From assembly GCA_963920525.1 (NCBI GenBank), contig OY986435.1:103216615-103280614 (forward strand): a DNA stretch of 64,000 nt. Direction: 5' to 3'. Below, piece after piece: positions 1-9,854 of the stretch. The stretch is from Dichetophora obliterata. Lineage: Eukaryota > Arthropoda > Insecta > Diptera > Sciomyzidae. The position numbers were made by a program, and so were the translations under genes. Below the pieces are notes generated by a model. That model was not told the DNA's origin, did no database searches, and saw only the letters and a list, made by a program, of their open reading frames with translations. How positions within the stretch are numbered: the first letter of the stretch is position 1; each line of letters opens with the position of its first letter.

Positions 1-1025
1 TAGTCCATAATATTATATTTTGATCCTGAATCTATTATAGCACTTGTTATTTGGCCAATATTGCATTTTATGAAATTTTCATTATCTTTGCAGTCAATGC
101 AAAAAATATATTCATCATTATTGCTGTGGATGTATTGAACTGGATCACTTGGTTTGAAATTTCTTGATGTTGAACTATCATGTTTATCTCTGGAATTTTG
201 TTTTTCGAGACTTTGTTTCACGTTTCTGTTTGTATGTGATAATACTCGCAGTTTTGATTTACATTTAGCGCTAAAGTGATTTAGACCACCACATTTCTTA
301 CATGTTTTCCCAAGCGCAGGGCATTTTTCATCATTTGCTTTATGACCAGTGTATCCACAACGACAGCATTCCTTTGTATCGTTGGTATTGATTTTCCGCT
401 TCAGTGTTTTAACATTTCTCTTGTTTACATCAACTATCATATTCTTGTCTGATTCAAAGTTTCTATTCAAGAAAATTTTTTCTTGTTTTGTATCAGCTTC
501 AAAAATTTTTGCCATGTTTAGCACATGCTCTAAATCTGCATCATCTTTCTTAAGCATTTCTCGTCTTAGCGTTGCAGAACAACATTTTTCTATTATTTGG
601 TCTTTAACATTTTCATCTTATTTTTCTCCAAAGTTTAAACGTTCCGCTTGCATTTTTAAACGCATTGAAAATACACTAATATTTTCTTTTTCATCTTGTT
701 GCATGAGACGGAATACATGACGCTCGAAAGTTGAATTTCGTTTTGGCAAAAATAATTCATTTATTTTTTTTATTGCATCTTCATAACTATTTGTCTGTGG
801 GATGTATCCACTTGCTAATGGTCCGGATGTTTGTTTATGTTCTGAATCAGGTGATTGTAAATATATGTCTTGTACTTTTCTGCCAGCAAAATGTAATAAT
901 AATGCTAACTTCTTTTCGTAATTTTGTATTTCGCTTGCTTTCATGCAGAATTCAAATGACTGCAGCCAATTTTGCCATTCATAACCACTATTTTCTCCAT
1001 ACAACGTATAATAAAATGGTGGCAC
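1..1025 (-). pseudogene. gag-protease part of element A
   Basis: The reading frame starts right at the inner edge of the LTR (GTG, no ATG seen there) and encodes a gag capsid-like region. One in-frame TAA at about 618-620 breaks it; past this the same frame is open to position 1. It contains two zinc-knuckle-like cysteine clusters (about 260-365), the second a good CX2CX4HX4C (CKKCGGLNHFSAKC), then a retropepsin-like motif IIDSGS close to the window edge, where the catalytic Asp is present. Reverse transcriptase and the rest of pol lie outside the window. With a single stop this copy is younger than its right-hand neighbour. The true start codon is uncertain. Confidence 0.7.
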
Positions 1026-1602
1026 TGTTAGACCTATTCCTAATATAAAAATAAAACATTAGTTCAAATTGTATTCCAATTAAATTAACAATCTAACTTG
1101 TGTGAAACTGTTAGTATTCAAGTAATAATCACTATTCAAACCATATAAAATTATATCAATCAGTATTTAAATTATGATCGGTATTCAAACCATTCAACAG
1201 AATTTAATATTTTTATATACAAACCATCGGCATTAGAGCCATAATCGGTATTCAAACCATTCAATAGAATTTATTCTTTGTATATACAAACTATCAGCAT
1301 TAAAGCCATAATCGGTATTCAAACCATTTATAATCAATGAATCGTTTTAACTCAATCTACAATTTTGATTATTAATTTATAGTATAATTAAACTGCACAA
1401 TTTTAAACAATATAATTATGTTTGAACGATTTCAGTATAGTTTTTGTTGTGTTGTAATTAAATGATACGCTCGCTTTGGTGGGTATAAAACAAGTGGACG
1501 TTTATTTCAACAAGAGCTTAGACTAAACTTATAATATAAGTAAATAAAGCTCTAATGTAAATTAGATATTACGAGAGCCAATTATATACAGGGTATATAA
1601 CA
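1026..1602 (-). repeat. LTR of element A
   Basis: On the plus strand it begins TGTTAGACC and ends ATATAACA, so the LTR has TGTTA/TAACA inverted ends. It sits between the integrase C-terminus plus polypurine tract on one side and gag on the other. No convincing TGG-type primer binding site follows its inner edge, so the 1026 border is less certain than the 1602 border. Confidence 0.6.
1131..1345. repeat. 67-bp tandem repeat inside LTR A
   Basis: The motif CGGTATTCAAACCATT recurs at 1179, 1246 and 1313 (67-bp period), with a degenerate earlier copy near 1131. Sub-repeats of this type in an LTR often carry enhancer activity; that role is inference. Confidence 0.8.
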
Positions 1603-1613
1603 TCTCTCCCCCT
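1603..1613 (-). promoter_or_regulatory. polypurine tract of element A
   Basis: Minus-strand AGGGGGAGAGA directly abuts the TGTTATATACC start of the LTR. This is the expected plus-strand DNA primer of an LTR element and fixes the LTR outer edge. Confidence 0.75.
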
Positions 1614-1727
1614 AAAAAAAATATTTATACAATGCAATTCACAATATATTTTTACATTTAAGAGAGAATATAAGCAACTTAATACATATATACATAGATC
1701 TTAACATAAATATATTTTAGTTGTACA

Positions 1728-2790
1728 TTAAACGATCTGGAGGTTTTGTCTTCCTTTTTGGCCTACTACTGGAAACACAATTATATTTTTTGGAATTATT
1801 AAATCACAATAATCATTTTCACTTGATCTCTTTCTTTGATTTTTTAAAGGAGGAACAAAATAATCTTTTCGAGGAATAAATTCTTTTAAATGTGTTACAT
1901 GAACGTATTTATTAGTGTTGTTTATATTTATAATATACCTTTGCGGTGACAATATTTTTATAACCTTTGCAACACTCCATTTACAAAATTCACTTTTTAT
2001 GTTTCTATATAATACTTTTTGACCTAAGCAATATTTAAATTTTGGCTTATTGCTAGCAAAAGAGTTAACAATGTTATAGTACTTATTATTTGTGTTTTTA
2101 TAAGTTTAACATATTGGGTTTAAATTGTCCAATGGAATTTTTGGCTTATATGATAATAAAAGTTATGCAGGTGTACAGCCAGAAGAACAGTGTGTATTTC
2201 TATATTTAAAAAGAAATTTGTTAATTTTTTCTTGAAATGTTAACTTTGCTAAATGCTGGTCAAGAAGAAATTTCTTAAGTGATTTTTTAACTGTTTGAAC
2301 AGCTCTTTCAGCTATTCCGTTTGATTCTGGGTGGTAGGGTGGACTTTTTAAAACTTGTATTTAAAATTTTGAACAAAATTCTCTAAATTTATGGGACGCA
2401 AATTGCGGCCCATTATCTGAGCAAATACTTTTTGGCAAACCAAAAGTTTTGAATACATTCAAAAGAGAATCTATTACTTTTTGAGTCGTCGTTAGTTTCA
2501 ATATATCTAGCTCTATCCATTTCGTATATGTGTCTACTATCAAAAGAACATTAAATTGTGCGAAATTAAAAAAAATCTAAATGTATTCTTTCGAATGGAG
2601 TTGATGTTTTTTACCAGGAAACATATTTTGGGGAATTATTATTTAAGGACTGATAACAAATATCGCAAGATTTAACAAAATTCCGAATATCTATGTCCAA
2701 ACCTTTCCACGATTTGTACGAGCGATTTGTTTCATGCGTACAATGGCATTTCGATTGTCTCGTCAATATACGAGCAACGAATGTGCTTCG
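1728..2790 (-). pseudogene. integrase and pol C-terminus of element A
   Basis: In order on the minus strand: a zinc-binding region ending in a CDIC motif (near 2670), the PFERIHLDF start of the core, then after a stop and a frameshift VDTYTKW and SDNGPQF (2361-2543), SPPYHPESNGIAERAV (near 2330) with the catalytic Glu, and a C-terminal barrel-like part reading ...KYVHVTHLKEFIPR (1728-1952). At least four stops or frameshifts interrupt it. Upstream domains are absent. Catalytic D,D,E residues are recognisable, so this is decay of a once normal integrase. Confidence 0.8.
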
Positions 2791-2923
2791 TACATTTAAA
2801 TCAGTGTCGGGCAGCTTTGCACACTTGAGATTGTGTTTGTGCAGTAAAATATGTATTCATCTCACCTACAGAACGATCAAAGCTTCATTAGGTCTGCTTC
2901 CGAACTAACTTCAAGTAAAGTTA

Positions 2924-3359
2924 GGTCTTTCCACACTTGGTCAACGCAACTACAACTCAAGTTGCTAGCCTGTGTATTTATACCGGAACCTTCAGATTAA
3001 GCAACTTGCACGCAACAAGTTCTCGACATGTTCTCAACCTGTTCAACGCAACGTAGCTTTCCGCAATTTTCATCGCCGACTTTTTGCATCAGTTTGTTTT
3101 GTGAATTCAATTATTTGTTGTGCAGTACAAATTATTTTAATGTTATTTATATTTATATATTTATTTTAATGTTATAATAAATATGTTTGTATAATGCCAC
3201 TTATTTAATGTATTAATGCTTTTTCGGATATCTTATACATATTGCACGACTTTTGAAGCAAGTCTGAAAGCACTCGGTTTATAGTTGCATTGCTTTTCAA
3301 CTTTTCGCTGTTGCGTTGATGTTTCGTTGGTATTGCGTTGACCAAATGTGGAAAAGGCC
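2924..3359. mobile_element. MITE with TTA target duplication (PIF/Harbinger-like)
   Basis: Terminal inverted repeats of about 27 bp (left GGTCTTTCCACACTTGGTC, right its complement ending GGAAAAGGCC) are bounded by TTA at 2921-2923 and 3360-3362. No coding capacity. TTA duplications fit PIF/Harbinger or Chapaev3-type elements; assignment is inference. Confidence 0.75.
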
Positions 3360-3391
3360 TTAGAGTAAAGTTCAAGTAATAGAGAGTAAGC

Positions 3392-3529
3392 GGCATGTCA
3401 CACTAGCGCGGACACGGACAAATTTGTTGTTGTTTTCTCGGGTAAAATAAAAAACTGGAAATTGAGAGAGCTTCTTTTACCCGTGAGAACAACAACAAAT
3501 TTGTCCGTGTCCGCTCCGTGTGACATGCC
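3392..3529. mobile_element. 138-bp foldback MITE
   Basis: Two arms of about 55 bp (3392-3446 and 3474-3529) are nearly perfect inverted copies: GGCATGTCACAC... at the left, ...GTGTGACATGCC at the right, around a 28-bp loop. No clear target duplication. It lies 30 bp from the previous MITE. Confidence 0.8.
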
Positions 3530-3852
3530 CCTAACTTGATTATCTGTCAAAATGAGAATATTTATCAAAAAGTACGGAAACGATTTCATGTAAGTTTCAA
3601 GCTGTTCAAGCCTTTTTGCAACAAAAAAAATGTGTTGAAAAATTGCGCCATCTTATTCGAACTGAGACCAACCACAAAGCATGTTTTTTATGGATTCTGG
3701 TGGCTTGCATCATACATAATATTTTAATTTCAGATGAAGATATATGTTGGGATTCGGGAGACAATAGCTGCGTTCCTTTCGCCTAAATATAATCGCCTCG
3801 ACTCGTAGAGGGCACTACCGTTGCAGTCAAAATTAAGTTCAAACAAACAACC
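3530..3852. other. unassigned stretch between MITEs
   Basis: No recognised gene. A donor-like GTAAGT at 3591 and an acceptor-like TTTCAG before 3733 could join two very short open pieces ending in a TAA near 3784, but nothing else supports an exon. Confidence 0.3.
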
Positions 3853-4173
3853 ATGATACAATAACTATCAGGTGTCATGAGAACGTGTGTCGTTCAAAAC
3901 TGTTGTGAACTTTTATGGTAGCGATACCTTAGTGAACGATGTTTTTCTCTGAATGTGTTGTACTCTAAACGTAAAAAAATTGTAAATTATTTAATTTAAT
4001 TATTAATATTATGCAATTATGTAAATAATTTAAGTGCAATTGTTGGCTCCGCTGAATGCTTCCAATGTGTGTGACACACGCGGTTTGTTTTGGTTTCTTT
4101 TGTTTAACATTCGATGGTTGCAGCTCGTGAGAAAATAGGTAGCTGTCATGGCTACCTAATAGTCATTGTATCA
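3853..4173. mobile_element. MITE, divergent member of the 39.9/49.6/50.7 kb family
   Basis: Terminal inverted repeats read GATACAATAACTATCAGGT at the left and the complement ACCTAATAGTCATTGTATC at the right. Near the right end it has GAGAAAATAGGT, shared with the copies at 39906, 49585 and 50741. CAAACAAACAA lies on both sides and could be a target duplication. Non-coding. Confidence 0.65.
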
Positions 4174-4189
4174 AACAAACAAATCATTA

Positions 4190-4632
4190 GGGCTATTCCC
4201 AGTTACGGGCAAATAGCTTTGCAAATGTATGCCCTACCAAATATTTGCCATCAACTGTGAGCACACTTTTTAGAACACTGTTGCAAACAAAACTCACAGC
4301 TGTTTTGGAGGAAAAAAAAAAACAACAAGAACAGTATTCGTGGTGTTTTTCATTATTATTTATCAAAGTGTATTATTTATCAAAGTGAGTTCCATATCAG
4401 AGTCTGTTAATTTTATTTTATTAGCGGAGTTTGGTTAAAATGTGACAGCTGATTGATTGGCAAATAAGTTTTGCCCATGCTCGACTGTATGCAATGCGAT
4501 TTTAGTGTTGCAAATTTGACACAGTCGGGCAAATGCAAATCTGTACATTTTGTTGTTGTGTTGAAAATATTTGCAATCATATTTTGCAAATGCCACGATG
4601 CCACGCTATTTGCCCGTAATCGGGAATAGCCC
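4190..4632. mobile_element. 443-bp MITE with TA target duplication
   Basis: Ends GGGCTATTCCC and GGGAATAGCCC, with inverted similarity continuing through CGGGCAAATAG; TA at 4188-4189 and 4633-4634. The interior holds many GCAAAT sub-repeats in both orientations and no reading frame. TA targeting fits Tc1/mariner-type mobilisation. Confidence 0.75.
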
Positions 4633-4735
4633 TATTAAAAAAATGAAATGACAGCTCATAAAAATACACAGGTGCGGCATCTGTGTTTCAAATTTTTTAA
4701 AGGCCATATCACAATTTTTTTTTAGTATTGTAAAC

Positions 4736-4741
4736 TTTATT
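4736..4741 (-). terminator. RpL6 polyadenylation signal
   Basis: AATAAA on the minus strand about 115 nt past the RpL6 stop codon, followed after 14 nt by an A-rich tract where cleavage could occur. Confidence 0.6.
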
Positions 4742-4856
4742 TTACAACTATTTTTTGTTTTTTAATTTTTAAAATAAAAGCCAAAACAAACCAAGTTTTC
4801 AAAATCTTGGAATAGTTCACCATGAATGGACTCCAACAAATTTTTCAAACGATCGT

Positions 4857-5645
4857 TTAGAACTTCATACGATGAGGATATTGCGAAGAGCCTAGTGCGA
4901 ACATATTTTGCAAGTACTTTTTGAAGAATTTACCCTCTGGATGAGCCTTGATCGCCTTAAGAAGAGCAGAATCTACCTCCTTTTGATCTTTCTTGCGCTG
5001 TTCATTAGGCACAAAGCGTTGTTTCTTGGCAGCAAAGATATCACCTTCACCAGATTTCTTCTCTGAACTGATTTTCATGCGGCGGAAGTACTCATCATTG
5101 ATGTGCTCGGGTACTTTTAAATCGCCCAAATTAACGCGTGTCGAGCAAGCTATAGCGTAACGCTGCGAAACTCGGCGTAGTGGGCATGAGTTTAAAGCGA
5201 ATGGGCCGGTAACCAACAAGAGACCAGACTTGAGCGACTTCAGCAGAACAACGCGCTTGCCTTGATGACGTCCAGCCAAAAGAATAAGCACACGGCCGGG
5301 CTTCATGTTGGGACGAACATTACGTTGATGACGGCTGAAGGTATCCTTTGCAGGTCGCTTCTTCACGAAAGTCTTGGTGGGGTAGTTAGACTTTGCTTTC
5401 TTAAGGTAAACAACACGTTCACCGCCATTCTTGGGTCCACCAATTTTCTTTACCTTTTTGAAAGGAGTCTTTTCCTTCTTGACAACTGGACGTTTGGTCC
5501 CTTTAAGTCGGTACGTAGCACGACGCTTGTACATCTGTCTCTTGGAATAACGCAGAATTCCACCATTTAAATATGAATTCAATGGATGTTTGTTAACTTT
5601 CTTGCCCGTTTTGGCAACTTTTTTAGCTTTTTCGACGGGTGCCAT
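4857..5645 (-). CDS. RpL6: 60S ribosomal protein L6 (eL6)
   Basis: Encodes a 262-residue large-subunit ribosomal protein, the usual fly length. The start at 5645 (MAPVEKAKKV) is chosen over an upstream in-frame ATG at 5657 because the family begins there. A lysine-rich N-terminal tail (residues 1-80, including NSYLNGGILRYSKRQMYKRR) is followed by the conserved eL6 core GRVLILLAGRHQGKRVVLLK and GLLLVTGPFALNSCPLRR, and the C-terminal YLQNMFALGSSQYPHRMKF. The frame is complete and has no intron. A pyrimidine tract typical of ribosomal-protein promoters lies 40 nt upstream and a poly(A) signal downstream, which favours a working gene. An intact retrocopy is the alternative; no flanking duplication was seen. 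Confidence 0.95.
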   Translation of the reverse strand: MAPVEKAKKVAKTGKKVNKHPLNSYLNGGILRYSKRQMYKRRATYRLKGTKRPVVKKEKTPFKKVKKIGGPKNGGERVVYLKKAKSNYPTKTFVKKRPAKDTFSRHQRNVRPNMKPGRVLILLAGRHQGKRVVLLKSLKSGLLLVTGPFALNSCPLRRVSQRYAIACSTRVNLGDLKVPEHINDEYFRRMKISSEKKSGEGDIFAAKKQRFVPNEQRKKDQKEVDSALLKAIKAHPEGKFFKKYLQNMFALGSSQYPHRMKF

Positions 5646-5682
5646 CTTTAAAAACACGTGTACACCGCACAGAAATAATGGT

Positions 5683-5692
5683 AAAAAAAAGG
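5683..5692 (-). promoter_or_regulatory. TOP-like pyrimidine tract upstream of RpL6
   Basis: Minus-strand CCTTTTTTTT about 40 nt before the ATG. Ribosomal-protein mRNAs normally begin in such a 5' terminal oligopyrimidine tract, which couples their translation to growth signals. It implies a 5' leader of about 45 nt. Confidence 0.5.
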
Positions 5693-6432
5693 AAGAATTT
5701 TTATATGGATAGCAAAAATAATCCTATTTGTTATAGGATTATTATTTTTGTTTTTGCTTTGCATGTAAAAAAAAATAATCTGGATTATTTTGAAGCGAAT
5801 GGAATGCAGCTAATGAAGCTAACTCTGAAGAAAATGCAGATGTCAAAGGACAGGCACTGCATACTTTAATGTTTAGCTAAAATCAGCTTCCTTAGAAACA
5901 ATGAGCAACAAAAACAACATCAACTTAACTAACAACTCCACAGCTATTGGCCAAAATATTAGCAGCAGCGATAACATTAGCTTCAACAACATTTACAAAA
6001 TTTATTTTAAATCCCTTAACAAAATTGATAATTCTCAAGAACTTCTTTTCATATTAAAAATTTATTAATTTTGACATATTGACATATTAAAAACTGACAT
6101 ATTAAAAATTAATAAATTAATAAAAATTTATTAATTTTTAATATAATTATTAGAAATTTATTAATATAATAAATTGATTTCTTACTTAAATTGATTTCTT
6201 ACTAAAATAAACAAAAAGCACCATTCTTCATTTGGTATTCAAAAATACAAAATCAAAGTTGTACAAAAACAGAACTTCAGCATCTCTTATTAGAAAATTA
6301 TTAGAAAAAAAAAATGAATTAGTTATTTTTTATATTTTAACTCCAGCTCAAATCTCTCCATACGCTCATTTTTCTCCATTTCTAAAATTTTGAAAAGAAA
6401 AATTTTATAAGCAACTATCTTTCATCTCTTTC
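5693..6432. other. AT-rich intergenic stretch
   Basis: No gene recognised. It holds a short hairpin (AATAATCCTA... near 5718-5745) and, at 6010-6180, reiterated ATTAAAAATTTATTAATT and GACATATT motifs of low complexity. Confidence 0.6.
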
Positions 6433-7396
6433 TCAATGAGACTCTTGCTCAATGCTAAATTTTTCTTTATCAAACTCAAGTTGCTTATAAAATTTTTCCT
6501 CGTCGAGTTTAATTCGAAGTCGTTGAGTTTCTTTTCGCTCTTCTTGGCTTTGAGTTAATGCCGAAATTGGATCCTTTGGAGCTGATCTTTTAATTTTATT
6601 TGCAAAATTCGAAACTTTTGCAGCATGACCATTCTGCTTTTTAGAGGTTGCTCGTAAATCAACTTCTGGTGAATTTGGTGACTGAACAATGAACACTTGT
6701 TGGACTTGACTTGAAAATTGTGGCTCATTTAATTCCTCCATCATCTCATCTACGGTAAATGTCTCAAAAAAAGCACTTCCAACTGTACTTTCAGAATCGT
6801 ACAAGTCGACTTCACCTGCTTTTTTCTGTCCTAAAATGTCTTTTAAGTGCGGACACATCTTTTTTAATTTATCTGGAAGAAAACAAAAAAATTATATATC
6901 AACTTAAAGAATTAGCATTTAAGATGCAGATCAACTTATCCCAACAAGCACAGCGATCAGTGCCTTATTCTAAAAAAAAACTGTGTTGAAGTATAACGCT
7001 GCATCGCCGGCATTTGCAAAGAGGAATGAAAACATTGGGAGGCTTATTGTTGACATATTATTCTTATTTTACCATTGACACTATTGATCCCGCTTTGAAT
7101 ATCGTCTTCCAAAATTCCAGACCAAGTGCCTTGTCTCCACTTTTCGGCCACGCAGTTTTCTGATAGCGAACCTTCCACTTCACCAAGTCCCAAGTTGCAT
7201 TGACTTATCCAAAAAATTTCTGTAAAAATTTGTGCAGTTGGTAGCTGCAATGAAGGGTTTGGTTTAGGTTGTTAAAACCTATGCATATAAAAAAATTTAC
7301 GTCAAAATTTCGATTTTCTCACAGATAATCCACAATTTGTGCAATTTCTGCTTCTGACCACTTCTTTACCTGTCTTATTTTTATTTGTTTTTCCAT
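6433..7396 (-). pseudogene. spliced Myb/SANT-like DNA-binding protein, decayed
   Basis: Three pieces with good splice signals. Exon 1 (7396-7323) starts MEKQIKIRQVKKWSEAEIAQ, a Myb/SANT-like beginning, ending at GTGAGA. Exon 2 (7244-7073) follows TTCATTGCAG and contains LPTAQIF and, in other frames, NFLDKSMQLGTW and DLVKWKVRYQK. Exon 3 (6872-6433) follows TTTTCTTCCAG and reads KLKKMCPHLKDILGQKKAGE then an acidic and a charged coiled-coil-like tail to a stop. The conserved residues of exon 2 lie in three frames, so at least two indels have broken it. Such genes are usually multicopy in insects and often belong to PIF-like transposons. The family name is from memory. Confidence 0.5.
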
Positions 7397-7740
7397 TTCA
7401 GTGTATGCAGCTTATTTTTATGCAATAAAATAAAATGTCGAATAAACAGTAAATATATTGCCAACTTATTTCAAAATCATAAAAAATTATTAAAATCAAC
7501 ATGCAAACTAAACCTTTTTAAAGTTTTACCCAGGTGGCAACCTTGTTTGAAAACAACAAAAACATGAATCAGCTGTTTAGCCTCACTGCTTGTGCGTTCT
7601 CGCAATTGGTTTGAGCAGTGCGTAATTCAATAAGAGTTGCAAAATTGCTTCCGATGTGTTTGTTGTTGGAATGATGCGAAAGTTCGCAATCTTGCATTTT
7701 CGCATCGTCGCAACTGCGTTTCGCATCAATCCGTGAATAC
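7397..7740. other. intergenic, no gene seen
   Basis: No coding evidence. Contains several short CGCAA/TTGCG repeats (7608-7725) that could be part of an old MITE whose ends were not found. Confidence 0.5.
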
Positions 7741-9490
7741 CTCTATTATTTTTTCAAGAAAAGCAAACCTGAGGAGGCATCGTCGCTGAGAAAAACTGGA
7801 CATTATAAGTTCAACAATTCGTGGTTAGGGGTCGTCCATAAACTACGTTACTGATTTTCCGGTTTTTTTACCCCCCTCCCCCTGCGTTACTTTTCGTAGT
7901 GCTTTTCAAAACCCCTCCCCCCCATAAAGTAACGTGACATATGAAATTAATTCATTCGAATGATTATATATTTTGACTAGCTCTGACAATTTTCACTAGT
8001 ATTAGTGACTAGTATGACTTGATACATTAAAGGAACAATTGGATAAAAATCAATAAATAATATCATCTGTAAAAGCTATTCCATCTGCGATCCAAGATTC
8101 GATGCTCTCAATCACTGGGATAGAAGAAGCTGGTAGCTTTGTTGAGGATTCTTCAAAATAGAATTTTTCATCGGATTCTATGTCGACCCATTCAGGTGAA
8201 TCCTCATTTCTGACGTAAAGAAATTCACCTGGTCTTTGACAGAGTACCCTTAAAGGCTGCACCCGAGCTGCACCAAGTTCTGTGTTTTTTGTGTAAATGC
8301 TTTCTGAAAATTGATTTATTTAAATAGTATTTTTTATTCCGATTTATTGTAAACGATATAATACAAACTTATGGCAATTCATAGAAGTTTTAAAAACGAA
8401 ATACAAGCCGCAGGTATTACACGACCTTGAACCGATTTCTTCTTTCTGAGAAGGACAGTACATGTCATACGGTACCTCCTTTGATCAAGAACATTCAGGC
8501 CTTAACGTCAAAGCCTGTCGCAAAAGCAAAGACCCAAATTTTTCAGACGTGTGCTGAGATGGTGAAGGAATACCAAAAGGTTCCTGTGTCGAGGGAAAAG
8601 GTGGTGGAAGAAATCGTTGAAACAAAAGTTAACCATCAATTTAGACGATCAAACATAAACATGTAAGGTTAAGTATTTTTGAAATGATAGTGTTATTAAT
8701 TAGAGGTTTTTCGTCGATTTTTTAATTTTTGGTAACGTTACAATATCTAAACACCTCCCCCCCCTACCGTTACTTATCGTAGTGCATTTCAAAACCCCTC
8801 CCCCCCCCCCCCCCCTAAATTGGTAACGTAGTTTATGGACGACCCCTTAGGATATCCAAAGTTCAGCAAGTGGTTGCAGAAGAAGCTTCAAAATGATGGG
8901 AAAATGGCGCTCTGCAAGCCTTGTAATCTCATTATGGTTCCTCATAAGGCCTCGTTAGACCGTCACTCTACTACAAGTAGACATATTGGAAATGCCCATA
9001 TTACACGATGCTCGTTTGCTCGGCGAGCAGATAATTTTGTTGTTGCTTCCAATGCGAAACTGTCAAAAATTTTGGAGAATATAACAACAACCATATTGCA
9101 CGGCCATGTGCACGCCGAGCAAACGAGCAATTGCCAACACTGAACCCATCGCAGCTGTCATGAAAAAGCCAAGAACAGAGGTGGTTCGAGCCGAACTTAA
9201 GCTATTAGGTCTTCTGGCCTGTTAACAAATTTATCATTTAATCTTTTGGATAGTCTAATCTCAACATTGAAGGAATCGATCCGGAGTTCTGAAACAGTGA
9301 AGTGCTTGGTCTTACACCATACTAAAGCAACCGGCATAATGAAAAATATATTAGGAAAAACTTTTGCGAATAAATAGTATAACAAATTCATCGCAATTGT
9401 AACCGCAAACAGTTCAGTCGTTTTTAACCCGCTCTTACATTTAACTTTCAAGAATTTGTGCTTGTTTCTTTCGGCTTGCAATTTTAATCA
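7741..9490 (+). pseudogene. hAT transposase, 5' half (split copy A)
   Basis: Reads ...GHYKFNNSWL, is interrupted by the 7828-8846 element, and resumes in frame as GYPKFSKWLQKKLQNDGKM followed by CKPCNLIM...H, an N-terminal zinc-finger-like region of hAT proteins of the DUF4371/KIAA1586 type. Later parts (TEPIAAVMKKPRTEVVRAEL, then in another frame VKCLVLHHTKATGIMKN near 9298-9350) carry stops. The frame breaks off near 9490, where the 9580-15491 retrotransposon follows. The second half of the same protein resumes at 15500. Decayed and inactive. Confidence 0.65.
7828..8846. mobile_element. 1019-bp TIR element with TTA target duplication inside hAT A
   Basis: Ends GGGGTCGTCCATAAACTACG and the complement CGTAGTTTATGGACGACCCC are perfect inverted repeats of about 25 bp, flanked by TTA at 7825-7827 and 8847-8849. 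Removing the element and one TTA restores the hAT reading frame (TGG TTA GGA TAT). The interior has C- and G-homopolymer-rich sub-terminal repeats (7870-7925, 8750-8816) and two short frames (8050-8262 minus, 8427-8666 plus) without recognisable domains. Superfamily is uncertain: PIF/Harbinger or Chapaev3 by target size. Confidence 0.8.
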
Positions 9491-9659
9491 CCTAAAATTA
9501 AATAAAAAAAAAACAATAAAAATTATCCAAAAGACCTTTGTAAAAAATTAAATAATGTAAAAAAAAACACACACACACATTTCACTGGATCAATAGTTCA
9601 TTGTGCTATTCTATTTGTTCTCTGACCTATATATATGTGCAGTTGCGTATAAGTGTGCC

Positions 9660-9755
9660 GCGAAAAAGTGTGAATATCGCAATAAAGCAACAACGTTAAC
9701 AATACGAAAAAGTGTGAATATTGCAATTAAGCAAAAACAATAACAATAAGAGAAA
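9660..9755 (+). repeat. tandem repeat in the retrotransposon 5' leader
   Basis: GAAAAAGTGTGAATATCGCA and a second copy with ATTGCA occur about 47 bp apart. Internal promoters of non-LTR elements often lie in such leaders; that role is inference. Confidence 0.65.
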
Positions 9756-9854
9756 CAGCCCACTCCAACTTTTAAGTGCACCTGAAATAAGTGCAAATAT
9801 CAAAAGTAAAGAAAAAACTTTTTATAAACAACCAAATAAAGTAAACAATAAACA

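Larger units (their letters stand above)
1..2790 (-). mobile_element. Ty3/Gypsy-like LTR retrotransposon A, integrase-LTR-gag order
   Basis: Read on the minus strand, the order is the end of an integrase (from about 2790 down to 1728), a purine tract, a 577-bp LTR (1602 down to 1026), then gag, zinc knuckles and the start of protease, which runs off position 1. A single provirus would read LTR-gag-pol-LTR, so this is the junction of two head-to-tail copies sharing one LTR, or a full copy to the left abutting the 3' remnant of another. The right part is cut at about 2790, inside the integrase zinc-binding region. Stops and frameshifts make the visible pol part inactive. Confidence 0.75.

Noticed and set aside
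349..1048. Plus-strand frames of 105-123 codons
   Set aside because: Antisense to the gag frame of element A, which has zinc knuckles and a protease motif.
3536..3786. Two short open pieces joined by GTAAGT...TTTCAG, ending DICWDSGDNSCVPFA
   Set aside because: Splice-like signals are suggestive, but the first piece has a stop just upstream and sits against a MITE; no protein family recognised.
5262..5570. Plus-strand 102-codon frame
   Set aside because: Antisense shadow of RpL6.
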